A stretch of 64,000 bases of DNA from Pseudomonas orientalis (GTDB taxonomy: Bacteria; Pseudomonadota; Gammaproteobacteria; Pseudomonadales; Pseudomonadaceae). The DNA lies in the NCBI RefSeq assembly GCF_001439815.1, contig NZ_JYLM01000004.1, positions 372,001 to 436,000 of the forward strand, read 5' to 3'. Made by a program: the position numbers and the translations under genes. Within the stretch, counting starts at the first letter, position 1. Every line of letters starts with the position of its first letter. Below are positions 45,117 to 54,877 of the stretch, in pieces. The notes under the pieces were generated by a model. The model was not told the origin of the DNA, ran no database searches, and saw only the letters and a list, made by a program, of their open reading frames with translations.

Positions 45117-46370
45117 ATGTTCAGCAAACAAGACCAGATTCAGGGATATGACGACGCACTGCTGGCGGCGATGAATGCCGAAGAGCAGCGTCAGGAAGAT
45201 CATATTGAGCTGATCGCGTCGGAGAACTACACCAGCAAACGTGTAATGCAAGCGCAAGGCAGCGGCCTCACCAACAAATACGCCGAAGGCTACCCGGGCA
45301 AGCGCTACTACGGCGGCTGCGAGCATGTGGACAAGGTCGAAGCCCTGGCTATCGAGCGCGCCAAGCAGCTGTTCGGCGCCGATTACGCCAACGTGCAGCC
45401 GCACTCCGGTTCGTCCGCCAACAGCGCGGTGTACCTGGCGCTGATCAATGCCGGCGATACCATCCTGGGCATGAGCCTGGCTCACGGCGGTCACTTGACC
45501 CACGGCGCCAAAGTGTCGTCCTCGGGCAAGCTGTACAACGCGGTGCAGTACGGCATCAACACCGACACCGGCCTGATCGACTACGACGAAGTCGAGCGCC
45601 TGGCCGTCGAGTGCCAGCCGAAAATGATCGTGGCCGGTTTCTCTGCCTACTCCAAGACCCTGGATTTCCCGCGTTTCCGTGCCATTGCTGACAAAGTCGG
45701 CGCGCTGCTGTTCGTCGACATGGCCCACGTCGCCGGCCTGGTCGCCGCCGGCCTGTATCCGAACCCGCTGCCCTACGCCGACGTGGTCACCACCACTACC
45801 CACAAGACCCTACGCGGTCCGCGTGGCGGCCTGATCCTGGCCAAGGCCAACGAAGCCATCGAGAAAAAACTCAACGCCGCCGTATTCCCCGGTGCCCAGG
45901 GCGGCCCGCTGATGCATGTGATCGCCGGCAAGGCCGTCTGCTTCAAGGAAGCGCTAGAGCCAGGCTTCAAGGCCTACCAGCAACAGGTGATCGACAACGC
46001 CCAGGCGATGGCCGAGGTGTTCATCAAGCGCGGCTACGACGTGGTCTCCGGCGGCACCGATAACCACTTGTTTCTGGTCAGCCTGATCCGCCAGGGCCTC
46101 ACCGGCAAAGACGCGGACGCCGCCCTCGGTCGCGCCCACATCACCGTCAACAAGAACGCCGTACCGAATGACCCGCAGTCGCCGTTCGTGACCTCGGGCC
46201 TGCGCATCGGCACCCCGGCGGTGACCACGCGTGGTTTCAAAGTGCCGCAGTGCGTTGAGTTGGCCGGCTGGATCTGCGACATCCTCGACAACCTCGGCGA
46301 CGCCGACGTCGAGGCCAACGTGGCCAAGCACGTGTCTGCCCTGTGCGCTGATTTCCCGGTTTATCGCTGA
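45117..46370 (+). CDS. glyA: Serine hydroxymethyltransferase
   Basis: 417 residues from the ATG at 45117 ([20 protein letters not shown]), with GGGAGAG before it; the frame is open further upstream, but this start matches GlyA. The PLP lysine is Lys230 in [16 protein letters not shown]. Converts glycine plus methylene-tetrahydrofolate to serine. Only 22 bp before soxB and with no terminator between, so this is the GlyA copy dedicated to the sarcosine operon: it uses both the glycine and the one-carbon unit made by SoxBDAG. Confidence 0.95.
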   Translation: MFSKQDQIQGYDDALLAAMNAEEQRQEDHIELIASENYTSKRVMQAQGSGLTNKYAEGYPGKRYYGGCEHVDKVEALAIERAKQLFGADYANVQPHSGSSANSAVYLALINAGDTILGMSLAHGGHLTHGAKVSSSGKLYNAVQYGINTDTGLIDYDEVERLAVECQPKMIVAGFSAYSKTLDFPRFRAIADKVGALLFVDMAHVAGLVAAGLYPNPLPYADVVTTTTHKTLRGPRGGLILAKANEAIEKKLNAAVFPGAQGGPLMHVIAGKAVCFKEALEPGFKAYQQQVIDNAQAMAEVFIKRGYDVVSGGTDNHLFLVSLIRQGLTGKDADAALGRAHITVNKNAVPNDPQSPFVTSGLRIGTPAVTTRGFKVPQCVELAGWICDILDNLGDADVEANVAKHVSALCADFPVYR

Positions 46371-46392
46371 GCGCGGTTTTGGAGTAATGACT

Positions 46393-47643
46393 ATGCAACG
46401 CTACTCAGGCTTCGGCCTCTTCAAGCACTCCCTCAGCCATCACGAAAACTGGCAGAAGATGTGGCGCACGCCGACCCCGAAAAAGGTCTACGACGTGGTC
46501 ATCGTCGGCGGCGGCGGGCATGGTCTGGCGACTGCCTACTACCTGGCTAAAGAGCACGGCATCACCAACGTGGCCGTGGTCGAGAAAGGCTGGCTGGGCG
46601 GCGGTAACACCGCGCGCAACACTACCATTGTGCGTTCCAACTACCTGTGGGACGAGTCGGCGCACCTGTATGAACACGCGATGAAACTCTGGGAAGGCCT
46701 GTCCCAGGACCTGAACTACAACGTGATGTTCTCCCAGCGTGGCGTGTACAACCTGTGCCACACCCTGCAGGACATCCGTGATTCCGAGCGTCGCGTCAGC
46801 GCCAACCGCCTCAACGGCGTGGACGGCGAACTGCTCGATGCCAAGCAGGTGGCCGACGAGATCCCGTACCTGGACTGCTCGAAAAACACCCGCTACCCGG
46901 TCCTCGGCGCCACCGTGCAACGTCGCGGCGGCGTGGCCCGTCACGATGCTGTGGCGTGGGGCTTTGCCCGCGCCGCTGACGCACTCGGCGTGGACCTGAT
47001 CCAGCAGACCGAAGTGATCGGTTTCCGCAAGGAAAACGGCGTGTGCATCGGCGTGGAAACCAATAAAGGCTTTATCGGCGCCAAGCGCGTCGGCGTGGTG
47101 ACCGCCGGTAACTCGGGGCACATGGCTTCGCTGGCGGGCTTTCGCCTGCCGATCGAGTCCCATCCGCTGCAAGCGTTGGTGTCGGAGCCGATCAAGCCGA
47201 TTATCGACAGCGTGATCATGTCCAACGCCGTGCACGGCTACATCAGCCAGTCCGACAAGGGCGACCTGGTGATCGGCGCCGGTATCGACGGCTACAACGG
47301 CTACGGCCAGCGCGGCTCGTACCCGGTGATCGAACACACCATCCAGGCCATCGTCGAGATGTTCCCGGTGCTGTCCCGCGTGCGCATGAACCGCCAGTGG
47401 GGCGGCATCGTCGACACCACGCCGGACGCGTGCCCGATCATTTCCAAGACCCCGGTACCGAACATGTTCTTCAACTGCGGGTGGGGCACCGGTGGCTTCA
47501 AGGCCACCCCAGGCTCGGGCAACGTGTTTGCCGCGAGCCTGGCCAAGGGTGAAATGCACCCGCTGGCCGCACCTTTCTCCATCGACCGTTTCCACAACGG
47601 TGCGTTGATCGACGAACACGGCGCTGCGGCCGTCGCCCACTAA
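46393..47643 (+). CDS. soxB: Heterotetrameric sarcosine oxidase, beta subunit
   Basis: 416 residues from the ATG at 46393 ([20 protein letters not shown]), with GGAG 8 bases upstream; an ATG two codons earlier is too close to it. FAD motif at 39-44 (GGGGHG), Gly-rich [17 protein letters not shown] near the C-terminus, and the block [12 protein letters not shown]. The beta subunit carries the sarcosine-oxidising flavin site. First of soxBDAG. Confidence 0.95.
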   Translation: MQRYSGFGLFKHSLSHHENWQKMWRTPTPKKVYDVVIVGGGGHGLATAYYLAKEHGITNVAVVEKGWLGGGNTARNTTIVRSNYLWDESAHLYEHAMKLWEGLSQDLNYNVMFSQRGVYNLCHTLQDIRDSERRVSANRLNGVDGELLDAKQVADEIPYLDCSKNTRYPVLGATVQRRGGVARHDAVAWGFARAADALGVDLIQQTEVIGFRKENGVCIGVETNKGFIGAKRVGVVTAGNSGHMASLAGFRLPIESHPLQALVSEPIKPIIDSVIMSNAVHGYISQSDKGDLVIGAGIDGYNGYGQRGSYPVIEHTIQAIVEMFPVLSRVRMNRQWGGIVDTTPDACPIISKTPVPNMFFNCGWGTGGFKATPGSGNVFAASLAKGEMHPLAAPFSIDRFHNGALIDEHGAAAVAH

Positions 47644-47658
47644 CAGGAGAAATTTCCT

Positions 47659-47961
47659 ATGTTGCATATCTTCTGTCCTCACTGTGGCGAACTGCGCTCC
47701 GAAGAGGAATTCCACGCGTCCGGCCAAGCGCACATCCCGCGCCCGCTGGACCCGAATGCCTGCACCGACGCGCAGTGGGGCGACTACATGTTCTTTCGCG
47801 ACAACCCTCGTGGCCTGCATCACGAACTGTGGATTCACGCCGCCGGTTGCCGTCAGTACTTCAACGCCACCCGTGACACCGTCACCTACGAAATTCTTGA
47901 AACCTACAAGATCGGTGAGAAGCCTCAGTTCACCGCCAAGGCCTCTGGAGAGAAGGTATGA
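47659..47961 (+). CDS. soxD: Heterotetrameric sarcosine oxidase, delta subunit
   Basis: 100 residues, MLHIFCPHCGELRSEEEFHA. The small zinc-binding subunit: Cys6, Cys9, His60 and Cys64 fit the C-x2-C ... H-x3-C zinc site known from the heterotetrameric enzyme. 15 bp after soxB, and its stop overlaps the soxA start (ATGA). Confidence 0.94.
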   Translation: MLHIFCPHCGELRSEEEFHASGQAHIPRPLDPNACTDAQWGDYMFFRDNPRGLHHELWIHAAGCRQYFNATRDTVTYEILETYKIGEKPQFTAKASGEKV

Positions 47962-50900
47962 GCCAGATCAATCGCCTGTCCAACGGTGGCCGGATCGACC
48001 GCAATAAAGTCCTGACCTTCACGTTCAACGGCCAGAGCTACAAAGGCTTTGAAGGCGACACCCTGGCCGCCGCCCTGCTGGCCAACGGTGTCGACATCAT
48101 CGGCCGCAGCTTCAAGTACTCGCGCCCGCGCGGCATCTTTGCTGCGGGCGCCGAAGAGCCGAACGCGGTGCTGCAGATCGGCGCCACCGAAGCCACCCAG
48201 ATTCCCAACGTGCGCGCCACGCAACAGGCGTTGTATCAGGGGTTGGTCGCCACCAGCACCAACGGCTGGCCGAGCGTGAACAACGACATGATGGGCATTC
48301 TCGGCAAGGTCGGCGGCAAGCTGATGCCGCCGGGTTTCTACTACAAAACCTTCATGTACCCGCAATCGTTCTGGATGACCTACGAGAAGTACATCCGCAA
48401 GGCGGCGGGCCTTGGCCGCTCGCCGACCGAGAACGACCCGGACACCTACGACAACTTCAACCGTCATTGCGACGTGCTCGTTGTCGGCGCAGGCCCTGCC
48501 GGCCTGGCCGCGGCACTGGCGGCGGCACGCAGCGGTGCGCGGGTGATCATCGCCGATGAGCAGGAAGAGTTCGGCGGCTCGCTGCTCGATTCGCGTGAAA
48601 GCCTCGACGGCAAGCCGGCTACCGAATGGGTTGCCAGTGTGATCGCTGAATTGAAAGCCCTGCCGGACGTGGTGCTGTTGCCCCGCGCCACCGTCAACGG
48701 CTACCACGACCATAACTTCCTGACCATTCACGAGCGCCTCACCGACCACCTCGGTGACCGTGCGCCGATTGGCGTGGTGCGCCAGCGTATCCACCGTGTG
48801 CGCGCCAAGCGTGTGGTACTGGCCACCGGTGCGTGCGAGCGCCCGCTGGTGTACGGCAACAACGACGTGCCGGGCAATATGCTGGCTGGTGCGGTCTCTA
48901 CTTACGTGCGCCGCTACGGCGTGGCACCGGGCAAGAAACTGGTGTTGTCGACCAACAACGACCACGCCTACCGCGTTGCGCTGGACTGGCTCGACGCCGG
49001 CCTGCAAGTGGTCGCCGTGGCCGATGTACGCCACAACCCACGTGGCGCGCTGGTTGAAGAAGCCCGCGCCAAAGGCATTCGTATCCTCACCGGCAGCGCC
49101 GTGATCGAGGCCCGTGGCACCAAGCGCGTGAGCGCCGCCCGCGTGGCTGCGATCGATGTGAAGGCACACAAAGTCACCAGCCCCGGCGAGTGGCTGGACT
49201 GCGACCTGGTGGCCAGCTCCGGCGGCTACAGCCCGGTGGTGCACCTGGCCTCGCACCTGGGCGGCAAGCCGACCTGGCGTGAAGACATCCTCGGTTTTGT
49301 GCCGGGTGAAGCACCGCAGAAACGCGTGTGCGTCGGTGGCATCAACGGCGTCTACGGCCTTGGCGATTCCCTCGCCGATGGGTTCGAAGGTGGCGTGCGC
49401 GCTGCCAGTGAAGCCGGTTTTGCGCCGGTGGAAGGTGTGCTGCCCAAAGCCCTGAGCCGCCTGGAAGAACCGACCCTGGCGCTGTTCCAGGTGCCTCACG
49501 AAAAAGCCACTGCTCGGGCGCCGAAGCAATTTGTCGACCTGCAGAACGACGTGACCGCCGCCGCTATCGAACTGGCGACCCGCGAAGGCTTCGAGTCGGT
49601 GGAGCACGTCAAACGCTACACCGCACTGGGCTTCGGCACTGACCAGGGCAAGCTGGGTAACGTCAACGGCCTGGCCATCGCCGCCCGTTCGCTGAACGTG
49701 ACCATCCCGCAGATGGGCACCACCATGTTCCGCCCCAACTACACACCGGTGACTTTTGGTGCGATAGCCGGGCGTCACTGTGGGCACATCTTCGAACCGG
49801 TACGCTACACCGCGCTGCAAGCCTGGCACGTGAAGAATGGCGCCGAGTTTGAAGACGTCGGCCAGTGGAAACGCCCCTGGTATTTCCCGCGCAACGGGGA
49901 AGACCTGCATGCCGCAGTGAAACGTGAATGCCTGGCGGTGCGTGACAGTGTCGGCCTCTTGGATGCGTCGACACTCGGCAAGATCGATATCCAGGGCCCG
50001 GATGCGCGTGAGTTTCTTAACCGCATCTACAGCAACGCCTGGACCAAGCTCGACGTGGGCAAGGCGCGCTACGGCCTGATGTGCAAGGAAGACGGCATGG
50101 TCTTCGACGACGGCGTTACCGCCTGTCTGGCCGACAACCACTTCCTGATGACCACCACCACCGGCGGCGCCGCCCGCGTATTGCAGTGGCTGGAAATCTA
50201 CCAGCAAACCGAATGGCCGGACCTCAAGGTGTACTTCACTTCGGTCACCGATCACTGGGCCACCATGACCCTGTCCGGTCCCAACAGTCGCAAGCTGCTG
50301 GCGGAAGTCACCGACATCGACCTGGACAAGGACGGCTTCCCGTTCATGACCTGGAAGGAAGGTTTGGTGGGCGGCGTGCCGGCGCGGGTGTTCCGTATTT
50401 CGTTTACCGGTGAGCTGTCGTACGAAGTCAACGTGCAGGCCGATTACGCCATGGGCGTGCTGGAACAGATCGTCGAAGCCGGCAAAAAGTACAACCTGAC
50501 CCCGTACGGCACCGAAACCATGCACGTATTGCGGGCCGAGAAGGGCTTCATCATCGTCGGCCAGGACACCGACGGCTCGATGACCCCGGACGACCTGAAC
50601 ATGGGCTGGTGCGTGGGCCGTACCAAGCCGTTCTCGTGGATCGGCTGGCGCGGGATGAACCGTGAAGATTGCGTACGTGAAGAGCGCAAGCAACTGGTGG
50701 GGCTCAAACCGATTGATCCGAACGTGTGGCTGCCGGAAGGCGCGCAGTTGGTGTTCGATCCGAAGCAGACGATTCCGATGAAGATGGTCGGCCATGTCAC
50801 CTCCAGCTATGCGCACAACTCCCTGGGTTATTCGTTTGCCATGGGTGTGGTGAAGGGCGGCTTGAAGCGTATCGGTGAGCGGGTGTTTTCACCGCAGGCC

Positions 50901-50975
50901 GATGGCAGCGTGATCGAGGCTGAGATTGTGTCTTCAGTGTTCTTTGACCCGAAAGGCGAGCGGCAGAACATCTGA
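47958..50975 (+). CDS. soxA: Heterotetrameric sarcosine oxidase, alpha subunit
   Basis: 1005 residues. N-terminal 2Fe-2S-like fold without the cluster cysteines (about 15-110), then an NAD/FAD-type domain with VVGAGPAGLAAALAAARSGA (GAGPAG 177-182), and a C-terminal GcvT-like folate domain from about residue 605 (MGTTMFRPNYTPVTFGAIAG to the end). It binds NAD and hands the methylene from sarcosine to tetrahydrofolate, making 5,10-methylene-tetrahydrofolate. soxG follows after 124 bp with a REP pair between. Confidence 0.95.
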   Translation: MSQINRLSNGGRIDRNKVLTFTFNGQSYKGFEGDTLAAALLANGVDIIGRSFKYSRPRGIFAAGAEEPNAVLQIGATEATQIPNVRATQQALYQGLVATSTNGWPSVNNDMMGILGKVGGKLMPPGFYYKTFMYPQSFWMTYEKYIRKAAGLGRSPTENDPDTYDNFNRHCDVLVVGAGPAGLAAALAAARSGARVIIADEQEEFGGSLLDSRESLDGKPATEWVASVIAELKALPDVVLLPRATVNGYHDHNFLTIHERLTDHLGDRAPIGVVRQRIHRVRAKRVVLATGACERPLVYGNNDVPGNMLAGAVSTYVRRYGVAPGKKLVLSTNNDHAYRVALDWLDAGLQVVAVADVRHNPRGALVEEARAKGIRILTGSAVIEARGTKRVSAARVAAIDVKAHKVTSPGEWLDCDLVASSGGYSPVVHLASHLGGKPTWREDILGFVPGEAPQKRVCVGGINGVYGLGDSLADGFEGGVRAASEAGFAPVEGVLPKALSRLEEPTLALFQVPHEKATARAPKQFVDLQNDVTAAAIELATREGFESVEHVKRYTALGFGTDQGKLGNVNGLAIAARSLNVTIPQMGTTMFRPNYTPVTFGAIAGRHCGHIFEPVRYTALQAWHVKNGAEFEDVGQWKRPWYFPRNGEDLHAAVKRECLAVRDSVGLLDASTLGKIDIQGPDAREFLNRIYSNAWTKLDVGKARYGLMCKEDGMVFDDGVTACLADNHFLMTTTTGGAARVLQWLEIYQQTEWPDLKVYFTSVTDHWATMTLSGPNSRKLLAEVTDIDLDKDGFPFMTWKEGLVGGVPARVFRISFTGELSYEVNVQADYAMGVLEQIVEAGKKYNLTPYGTETMHVLRAEKGFIIVGQDTDGSMTPDDLNMGWCVGRTKPFSWIGWRGMNREDCVREERKQLVGLKPIDPNVWLPEGAQLVFDPKQTIPMKMVGHVTSSYAHNSLGYSFAMGVVKGGLKRIGERVFSPQADGSVIEAEIVSSVFFDPKGERQNI

Positions 50976-50993
50976 TAGACCGCGGCGCGCCCA

Positions 50994-51058
50994 TCGGGGG
51001 CAAGCCCCCTCCCACAGGGGAATGCATTTCAAAATGTGGGAGGGGGCTTGCCCCCGAT
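50994..51058. repeat. REP pair (GTGGGAGGGGG family), inward form, between soxA and soxG
   Basis: ATCGGGGGCAAGCCCCCTCC, short spacer, inverted copy, 65 bp. It lies between two subunit genes of one enzyme. Confidence 0.9.
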
Positions 51059-51099
51059 GAGGCCGGAACAGTCACCACAGAATTCAGAACAGGTGCTTT

Positions 51100-51732
51100 A
51101 TGACAGCAGCCAATGTGTACCAACAACGCCCCACCACCGGCGCCAAGGCCGAGTCGTCGCTGCACCATGCCGACCTCGCCAGCCTGGTCGGCAAGGGTCG
51201 CAAGAACGCCGGCGTGACCGTGCGTGAAAAGAAACTCCTCGGCCACCTGACCATTCGTGGCGACGGCCACGATGCCGCCTTCGCCGCCGGTGTGCACAAA
51301 GCCCTGGGCATCGAACTGCCTGGCGCCCTGAGCGTGATCATCAATGGTGAAACCAGCCTGCAATGGCTTGGCCCGGACGAATGGCTGCTGATCGTGCCGA
51401 GCGGCGAAGAGTTCGCCGCCGAACAAAACCTGCGCGCGGCCCTGGGCGATCTGCATATCCAGATCGTCAACGTCAGTGGCGGCCAGCAGATCCTCGAACT
51501 CAGCGGCCCTAACGTGCGCGATGTGCTGATGAAGTCCACCAGCTACGACGTGCACCCGGACAACTTCCCGGTGGGCAAGGCGGTGGGCACGGTGTTCGCC
51601 AAGTCGCAACTGGTGATCCGCCATACCGCTGAAGACACCTGGGAACTGCTGATTCGTCGCAGCTTCTCGGATTATTGGTGGCTGTGGCTGCAGGATGCCT
51701 CGGCCGAGTTCGGCCTGAGCGTTCAAGCCTGA
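51100..51732 (+). CDS. soxG: Heterotetrameric sarcosine oxidase, gamma subunit
   Basis: 210 residues, MTAANVYQQRPTTGAKAESS. GcvT-like gamma subunit with SLQWLGPDEWLLIVPSGEEF and GGQQILELSGPNVRDVLMKS, which contact the folate-handling side of the complex. Last gene of soxBDAG; purU follows after a REP pair. Confidence 0.93.
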   Translation: MTAANVYQQRPTTGAKAESSLHHADLASLVGKGRKNAGVTVREKKLLGHLTIRGDGHDAAFAAGVHKALGIELPGALSVIINGETSLQWLGPDEWLLIVPSGEEFAAEQNLRAALGDLHIQIVNVSGGQQILELSGPNVRDVLMKSTSYDVHPDNFPVGKAVGTVFAKSQLVIRHTAEDTWELLIRRSFSDYWWLWLQDASAEFGLSVQA

Positions 51733-51759
51733 CATGGCGCTCGCGCTGTCTCACCCCAC

Positions 51760-51859
51760 TGTAGGAGCGAGCTTGCTCGCGAAAAACTCAAAGACGCCGC
51801 GTTCATTCAGCATGCACGCATCATCGTTGGCGTTCTTCGCGAGCAAGCTCGCTCCTACA
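51760..51859. repeat. REP pair (GTAGGAGCGAGCTTGCTCGC family)
   Basis: Inverted copies, 100 bp, between soxG and purU, which run in the same direction. Confidence 0.9.
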
Positions 51860-51890
51860 GTAGATAGCGTTGTTTGAGGAGTTACCCGCT

Positions 51891-52748
51891 ATGAGCCGCG
51901 CCCCTGATACATGGATTTTGACCGCCGACTGCCCCAGCGTGCTCGGCACGGTGGACGCGGTCACCCGCTATCTGTTCGAGCAGGGCTGCTACGTCACCGA
52001 ACACCATTCGTTCGATGACCGCCTTTCGGGCCGGTTTTTCATTCGGGTGGAATTCCGCCAGCCCGATGGCTTTGACGAGCAAGCGTTTCGCGACGGCCTG
52101 GCCACACGCGGCGAAGCCTTTGGGATGATCTTCGAGCTGACCGCGCCGAACTACCGGCCAAAAGTGGTGATCATGGTCTCCAAGGCCGATCACTGCCTGA
52201 ACGATCTGTTGTACCGCCAGCGCATCGGTCAACTGTCGATGGACGTGGTCGCCGTGGTGTCCAACCACCCCGATCTGAAACCTTTGGCCGACTGGCACCA
52301 GATTCCCTACTACCATTTCCCCCTGGACCCCAACGACAAACCGTCCCAGGAACGTCAGGTGTGGCAAGTGGTGGAAGACACCGGCGCCGAGCTGGTGATT
52401 CTTGCGCGCTACATGCAAGTGCTATCGCCGGAGCTGTGCCGCAAGCTGGACGGCAAGGCCATCAATATTCATCACTCGTTGCTGCCGGGGTTCAAGGGCG
52501 CCAAGCCGTATCACCAGGCGTACAACAAGGGCGTGAAACTGGTCGGCGCCACGGCGCATTACATCAACAACGATCTGGATGAAGGACCGATTATCGCCCA
52601 GGGTGTGGAGGTGGTGGACCACAGCCATTATCCCGAGGATCTGATTGCCAAGGGGCGGGATATTGAAGGGCTGACACTGGCGCGGGCGGTGGGGTATCAC
52701 ATTGAGCGGCGGGTGTTTTTGAACGCCAATCGGACGGTGGTGCTCTGA
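51891..52748 (+). CDS. purU: Formyltetrahydrofolate deformylase
   Basis: 285 residues from the ATG at 51891 (MSRAPDTWILTADCPSVLGT), preceded by GAGGAG. An N-terminal ACT domain (about 8-85) and a C-terminal formyltransferase-fold catalytic domain with INIHHSLLPGFKGAKPYHQA and ATAHYINNDLDEGPIIAQ, which carry the Asn, His and Asp triad. It hydrolyses 10-formyl-tetrahydrofolate to formate and frees folate, here to recycle one-carbon folate from sarcosine oxidation. Confidence 0.94.
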   Translation: MSRAPDTWILTADCPSVLGTVDAVTRYLFEQGCYVTEHHSFDDRLSGRFFIRVEFRQPDGFDEQAFRDGLATRGEAFGMIFELTAPNYRPKVVIMVSKADHCLNDLLYRQRIGQLSMDVVAVVSNHPDLKPLADWHQIPYYHFPLDPNDKPSQERQVWQVVEDTGAELVILARYMQVLSPELCRKLDGKAINIHHSLLPGFKGAKPYHQAYNKGVKLVGATAHYINNDLDEGPIIAQGVEVVDHSHYPEDLIAKGRDIEGLTLARAVGYHIERRVFLNANRTVVL

Positions 52749-52757
52749 CTGGCGCCA

Positions 52758-52829
52758 ATCGGGGGCAAGCCCCCTCCCACATTTTGACCTGTGAACCCAA
52801 TCAAGTGTGGGAGGGGGCTTGCCCCCGAT
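52758..52829. repeat. REP pair (GTGGGAGGGGG family), inward form
   Basis: ATCGGGGGCAAGCCCCCTCC then the inverted copy, 72 bp, between purU and fdhA. Confidence 0.9.
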
Positions 52830-52936
52830 GAGGCCCTCACCAGCAACACAAGAAACAGCATCTGTACCCGAGCACTTAACGCGCTGCCCATCCAAGCGGC
52901 AACGCAGTTCCATAAAAACAACAGCGAGGTGAAAGC

Positions 52937-54136
52937 ATGTCTGGTAATCGTGGTGTCGTGTATCTCGGCAACGGCAAGGTCGAAGTACAGAAAATCGACT
53001 ATCCCAAAATGCAGGACCCGCGTGGCAGGAAGATCGAGCATGGCGTCATCCTGCGCGTGGTTTCCACCAACATCTGTGGCTCTGACCAACACATGGTGCG
53101 CGGCCGCACCACCGCCCAGACCGGCCTGGTGCTGGGGCATGAAATTACCGGCGAAGTGATCGAGAAGGGCAGCGACGTCGAAAACCTGAAGATCGGCGAT
53201 CTGGTGTCGGTGCCCTTCAACGTGGCGTGCGGCCGTTGCCGCTCCTGCAAGGAAATGCACACCGGCGTGTGCTTGAGTGTCAATCCGGCGCGCCCGGGCG
53301 GTGCCTACGGTTATGTCGACATGGGCGACTGGACCGGCGGCCAGGCTGAATATGCGCTGGTGCCTTACGCCGACTTCAACCTGCTGAAACTGCCGGACCG
53401 CGACAAGGCCATGGAGAAAATCCGTGACCTGACCTGCCTCTCCGACATCCTGCCCACCGGCTACCACGGTGCCGTCACGGCCGGCGTTGGCCCTGGCAGC
53501 ACGGTCTACATCGCCGGTGCCGGCCCGGTCGGCCTCGCCGCTGCCGCGTCAGCGCGTCTATTGGGCGCTGCGGTGGTGATTATCGGCGACGTCAACCCGA
53601 TCCGCCTGGCCCACGCCAAGGCCCAGGGTTTCGAGATCGCCGACCTGTCCACCGACACGCCATTGCACGAACAGATCGCCGCGCTGCTCGGCGAGCCGGA
53701 AGTGGACTGCGCCGTTGACGCCGTCGGCTTTGAAGCACGCGGCCACGGCCACGATGGCGTCAAGGCCGAAGCCCCGGCCACCGTGCTCAACTCGCTGATG
53801 GGCGTGGTGCGCGTAGCGGGCAAGATCGGTATTCCGGGCCTGTACGTTACCGAAGACCCAGGTGCCGTCGATGCCGCCGCAAAAATGGGCAGCCTGAGCA
53901 TTCGCTTTGGTCTGGGCTGGGCCAAATCCCACAGCTTCCACACCGGGCAAACGCCGGTGATGAAGTACAACCGCCAGCTGATGCAGGCGATCATGTGGGA
54001 CCGGATCAACATTGCCGAAATCGTCGGTGTGCAGGTGATCAGCCTGGATGACGCGCCGCGCGGGTACGGCGAGTTCGATGCGGGTGTGCCGAAGAAGTTT
54101 GTGATTGATCCGCACAAGATGTTCAGTGCGGCGTAA
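52937..54136 (+). CDS. fdhA: Glutathione-independent formaldehyde dehydrogenase
   Basis: 399 residues, MSGNRGVVYLGNGKVEVQKI. Zinc alcohol-dehydrogenase family: Cys47 and His68 with Glu69 (NICGSDQH, LGHEITGEV) at the catalytic zinc, CGRCRSCKEMHTGVC for the structural zinc, and an NAD fold YIAGAGPVGLAAAASA. It oxidises formaldehyde to formate with NAD and without glutathione. Here it disposes of formaldehyde from GbcAB and DgcAB. Confidence 0.95.
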   Translation: MSGNRGVVYLGNGKVEVQKIDYPKMQDPRGRKIEHGVILRVVSTNICGSDQHMVRGRTTAQTGLVLGHEITGEVIEKGSDVENLKIGDLVSVPFNVACGRCRSCKEMHTGVCLSVNPARPGGAYGYVDMGDWTGGQAEYALVPYADFNLLKLPDRDKAMEKIRDLTCLSDILPTGYHGAVTAGVGPGSTVYIAGAGPVGLAAAASARLLGAAVVIIGDVNPIRLAHAKAQGFEIADLSTDTPLHEQIAALLGEPEVDCAVDAVGFEARGHGHDGVKAEAPATVLNSLMGVVRVAGKIGIPGLYVTEDPGAVDAAAKMGSLSIRFGLGWAKSHSFHTGQTPVMKYNRQLMQAIMWDRINIAEIVGVQVISLDDAPRGYGEFDAGVPKKFVIDPHKMFSAA

Positions 54137-54150
54137 AGCGTTGGGCAAAT

Positions 54151-54180
54151 GAAAAGGGCGACCCATGGGTCGCCCTTTTC
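54151..54180 (+). terminator. Terminator after fdhA
   Basis: A 30-bp perfect palindrome, GAAAAGGGCGACCC-at-GGGTCGCCCTTTTC in form, with a GC stem, a tight loop and T-run. It begins 14 bp after the fdhA stop and ends the gbc-gly-sox-fdh block. Confidence 0.85.
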
Positions 54181-54181
54181 A

Positions 54182-54272
54182 ATGTGGGAGGGGGCTTGCT
54201 TCCGATGGCGGTGGCTCAGTCAGTAAAGTTGTGACTGAACTACAGCTATCGGGGGCAAGCCCCCTCCCACAT
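54182..54272. repeat. REP pair (GTGGGAGGGGG family), outward form
   Basis: Inverted copies, 91 bp; the left copy has GGCTTGCTTCCGAT, one change in the core. It follows the fdhA terminator and precedes the convergent anti-sigma-like gene. Confidence 0.9.
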
Positions 54273-54294
54273 TGGGTTTGTGGTGTCTGGGAGA

Positions 54295-54753
54295 TCAGCG
54301 GGTGGCCAGTGCGCCCTGGTAGACGGTCGGGCCAGTGGGTTGTTTGCTGATGGAGCCACCCTTGGTCTCCGAACTCACCATCAACTCAACAGGCTTGCTG
54401 ATGGTTTCCTGCTGGCGCGGGTTCAGGCCGATGATGCCCTTGCCGTCTTCCGGCAACAGGCCCAGGGACACGGGCGTGCCGTCCTTGGGGATCGCCCACA
54501 GCTCCAGGCTCTGGTCCGGCGCCGGTGCGGTGGCGGCAATCGGCTGCACTTCCAGGTAATCCTTATGCGCCATGATTTGCGCGGCCGGCTGCTGGGTCGT
54601 GGTCACCAACGTCGCCGCGGACTTGACGCTGTCGTGGGTGTAGAGCGCGCCACCGATACCGGCAACCACCACGGCGCAGGCGCCGATGAACAGGCGAGGG
54701 CGGCTCCAGAACGCAGGCTTGTGCTCAATCGCTTGGGGGTGGATCGCAGTCAT
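54295..54753 (-). CDS. RskA-like anti-sigma C-terminal domain protein without the sigma-binding domain
   Basis: 152 residues from the ATG at 54753 (MTAIHPQAIEHKPAFWSRPR), with AGGA upstream. A single membrane helix (LFIGACAVVVAGIGGALYTH, about 22-41) and an extracytoplasmic part with LELWAIPKDGTPVSLGLLPE and the PTGPTVYQGAL ending, the pattern of anti-sigma-K (RskA) C-terminal domains. Full proteins are about 230-250 residues and have an N-terminal zinc/sigma-binding domain; only about 20 residues precede the helix here. No sigma-factor gene is adjacent. The frame stays open upstream but with unlike sequence. Either a truncated remnant or a partner of a sigma factor coded elsewhere. Confidence 0.7.
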   Translation of the reverse strand: MTAIHPQAIEHKPAFWSRPRLFIGACAVVVAGIGGALYTHDSVKSAATLVTTTQQPAAQIMAHKDYLEVQPIAATAPAPDQSLELWAIPKDGTPVSLGLLPEDGKGIIGLNPRQQETISKPVELMVSSETKGGSISKQPTGPTVYQGALATR

Positions 54754-54877
54754 AAGTCTCTTCCTGACAAATTTTGTAGTCAGTTCATGGACCCGCGTAT
54801 CCCCAATGGGTTCCGGAACAACCGACGGGATACCCAGTCCAACGCCTGCTTTGCACCTATCTCCTGAGGTTGTCTTG

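Noticed and set aside
47925..50816. A 963-codon open frame on the - strand opposite soxA
   Set aside because: soxA is certain on the other strand; the mirror frame is rich in His, Val, Gly and Ala with no domain.
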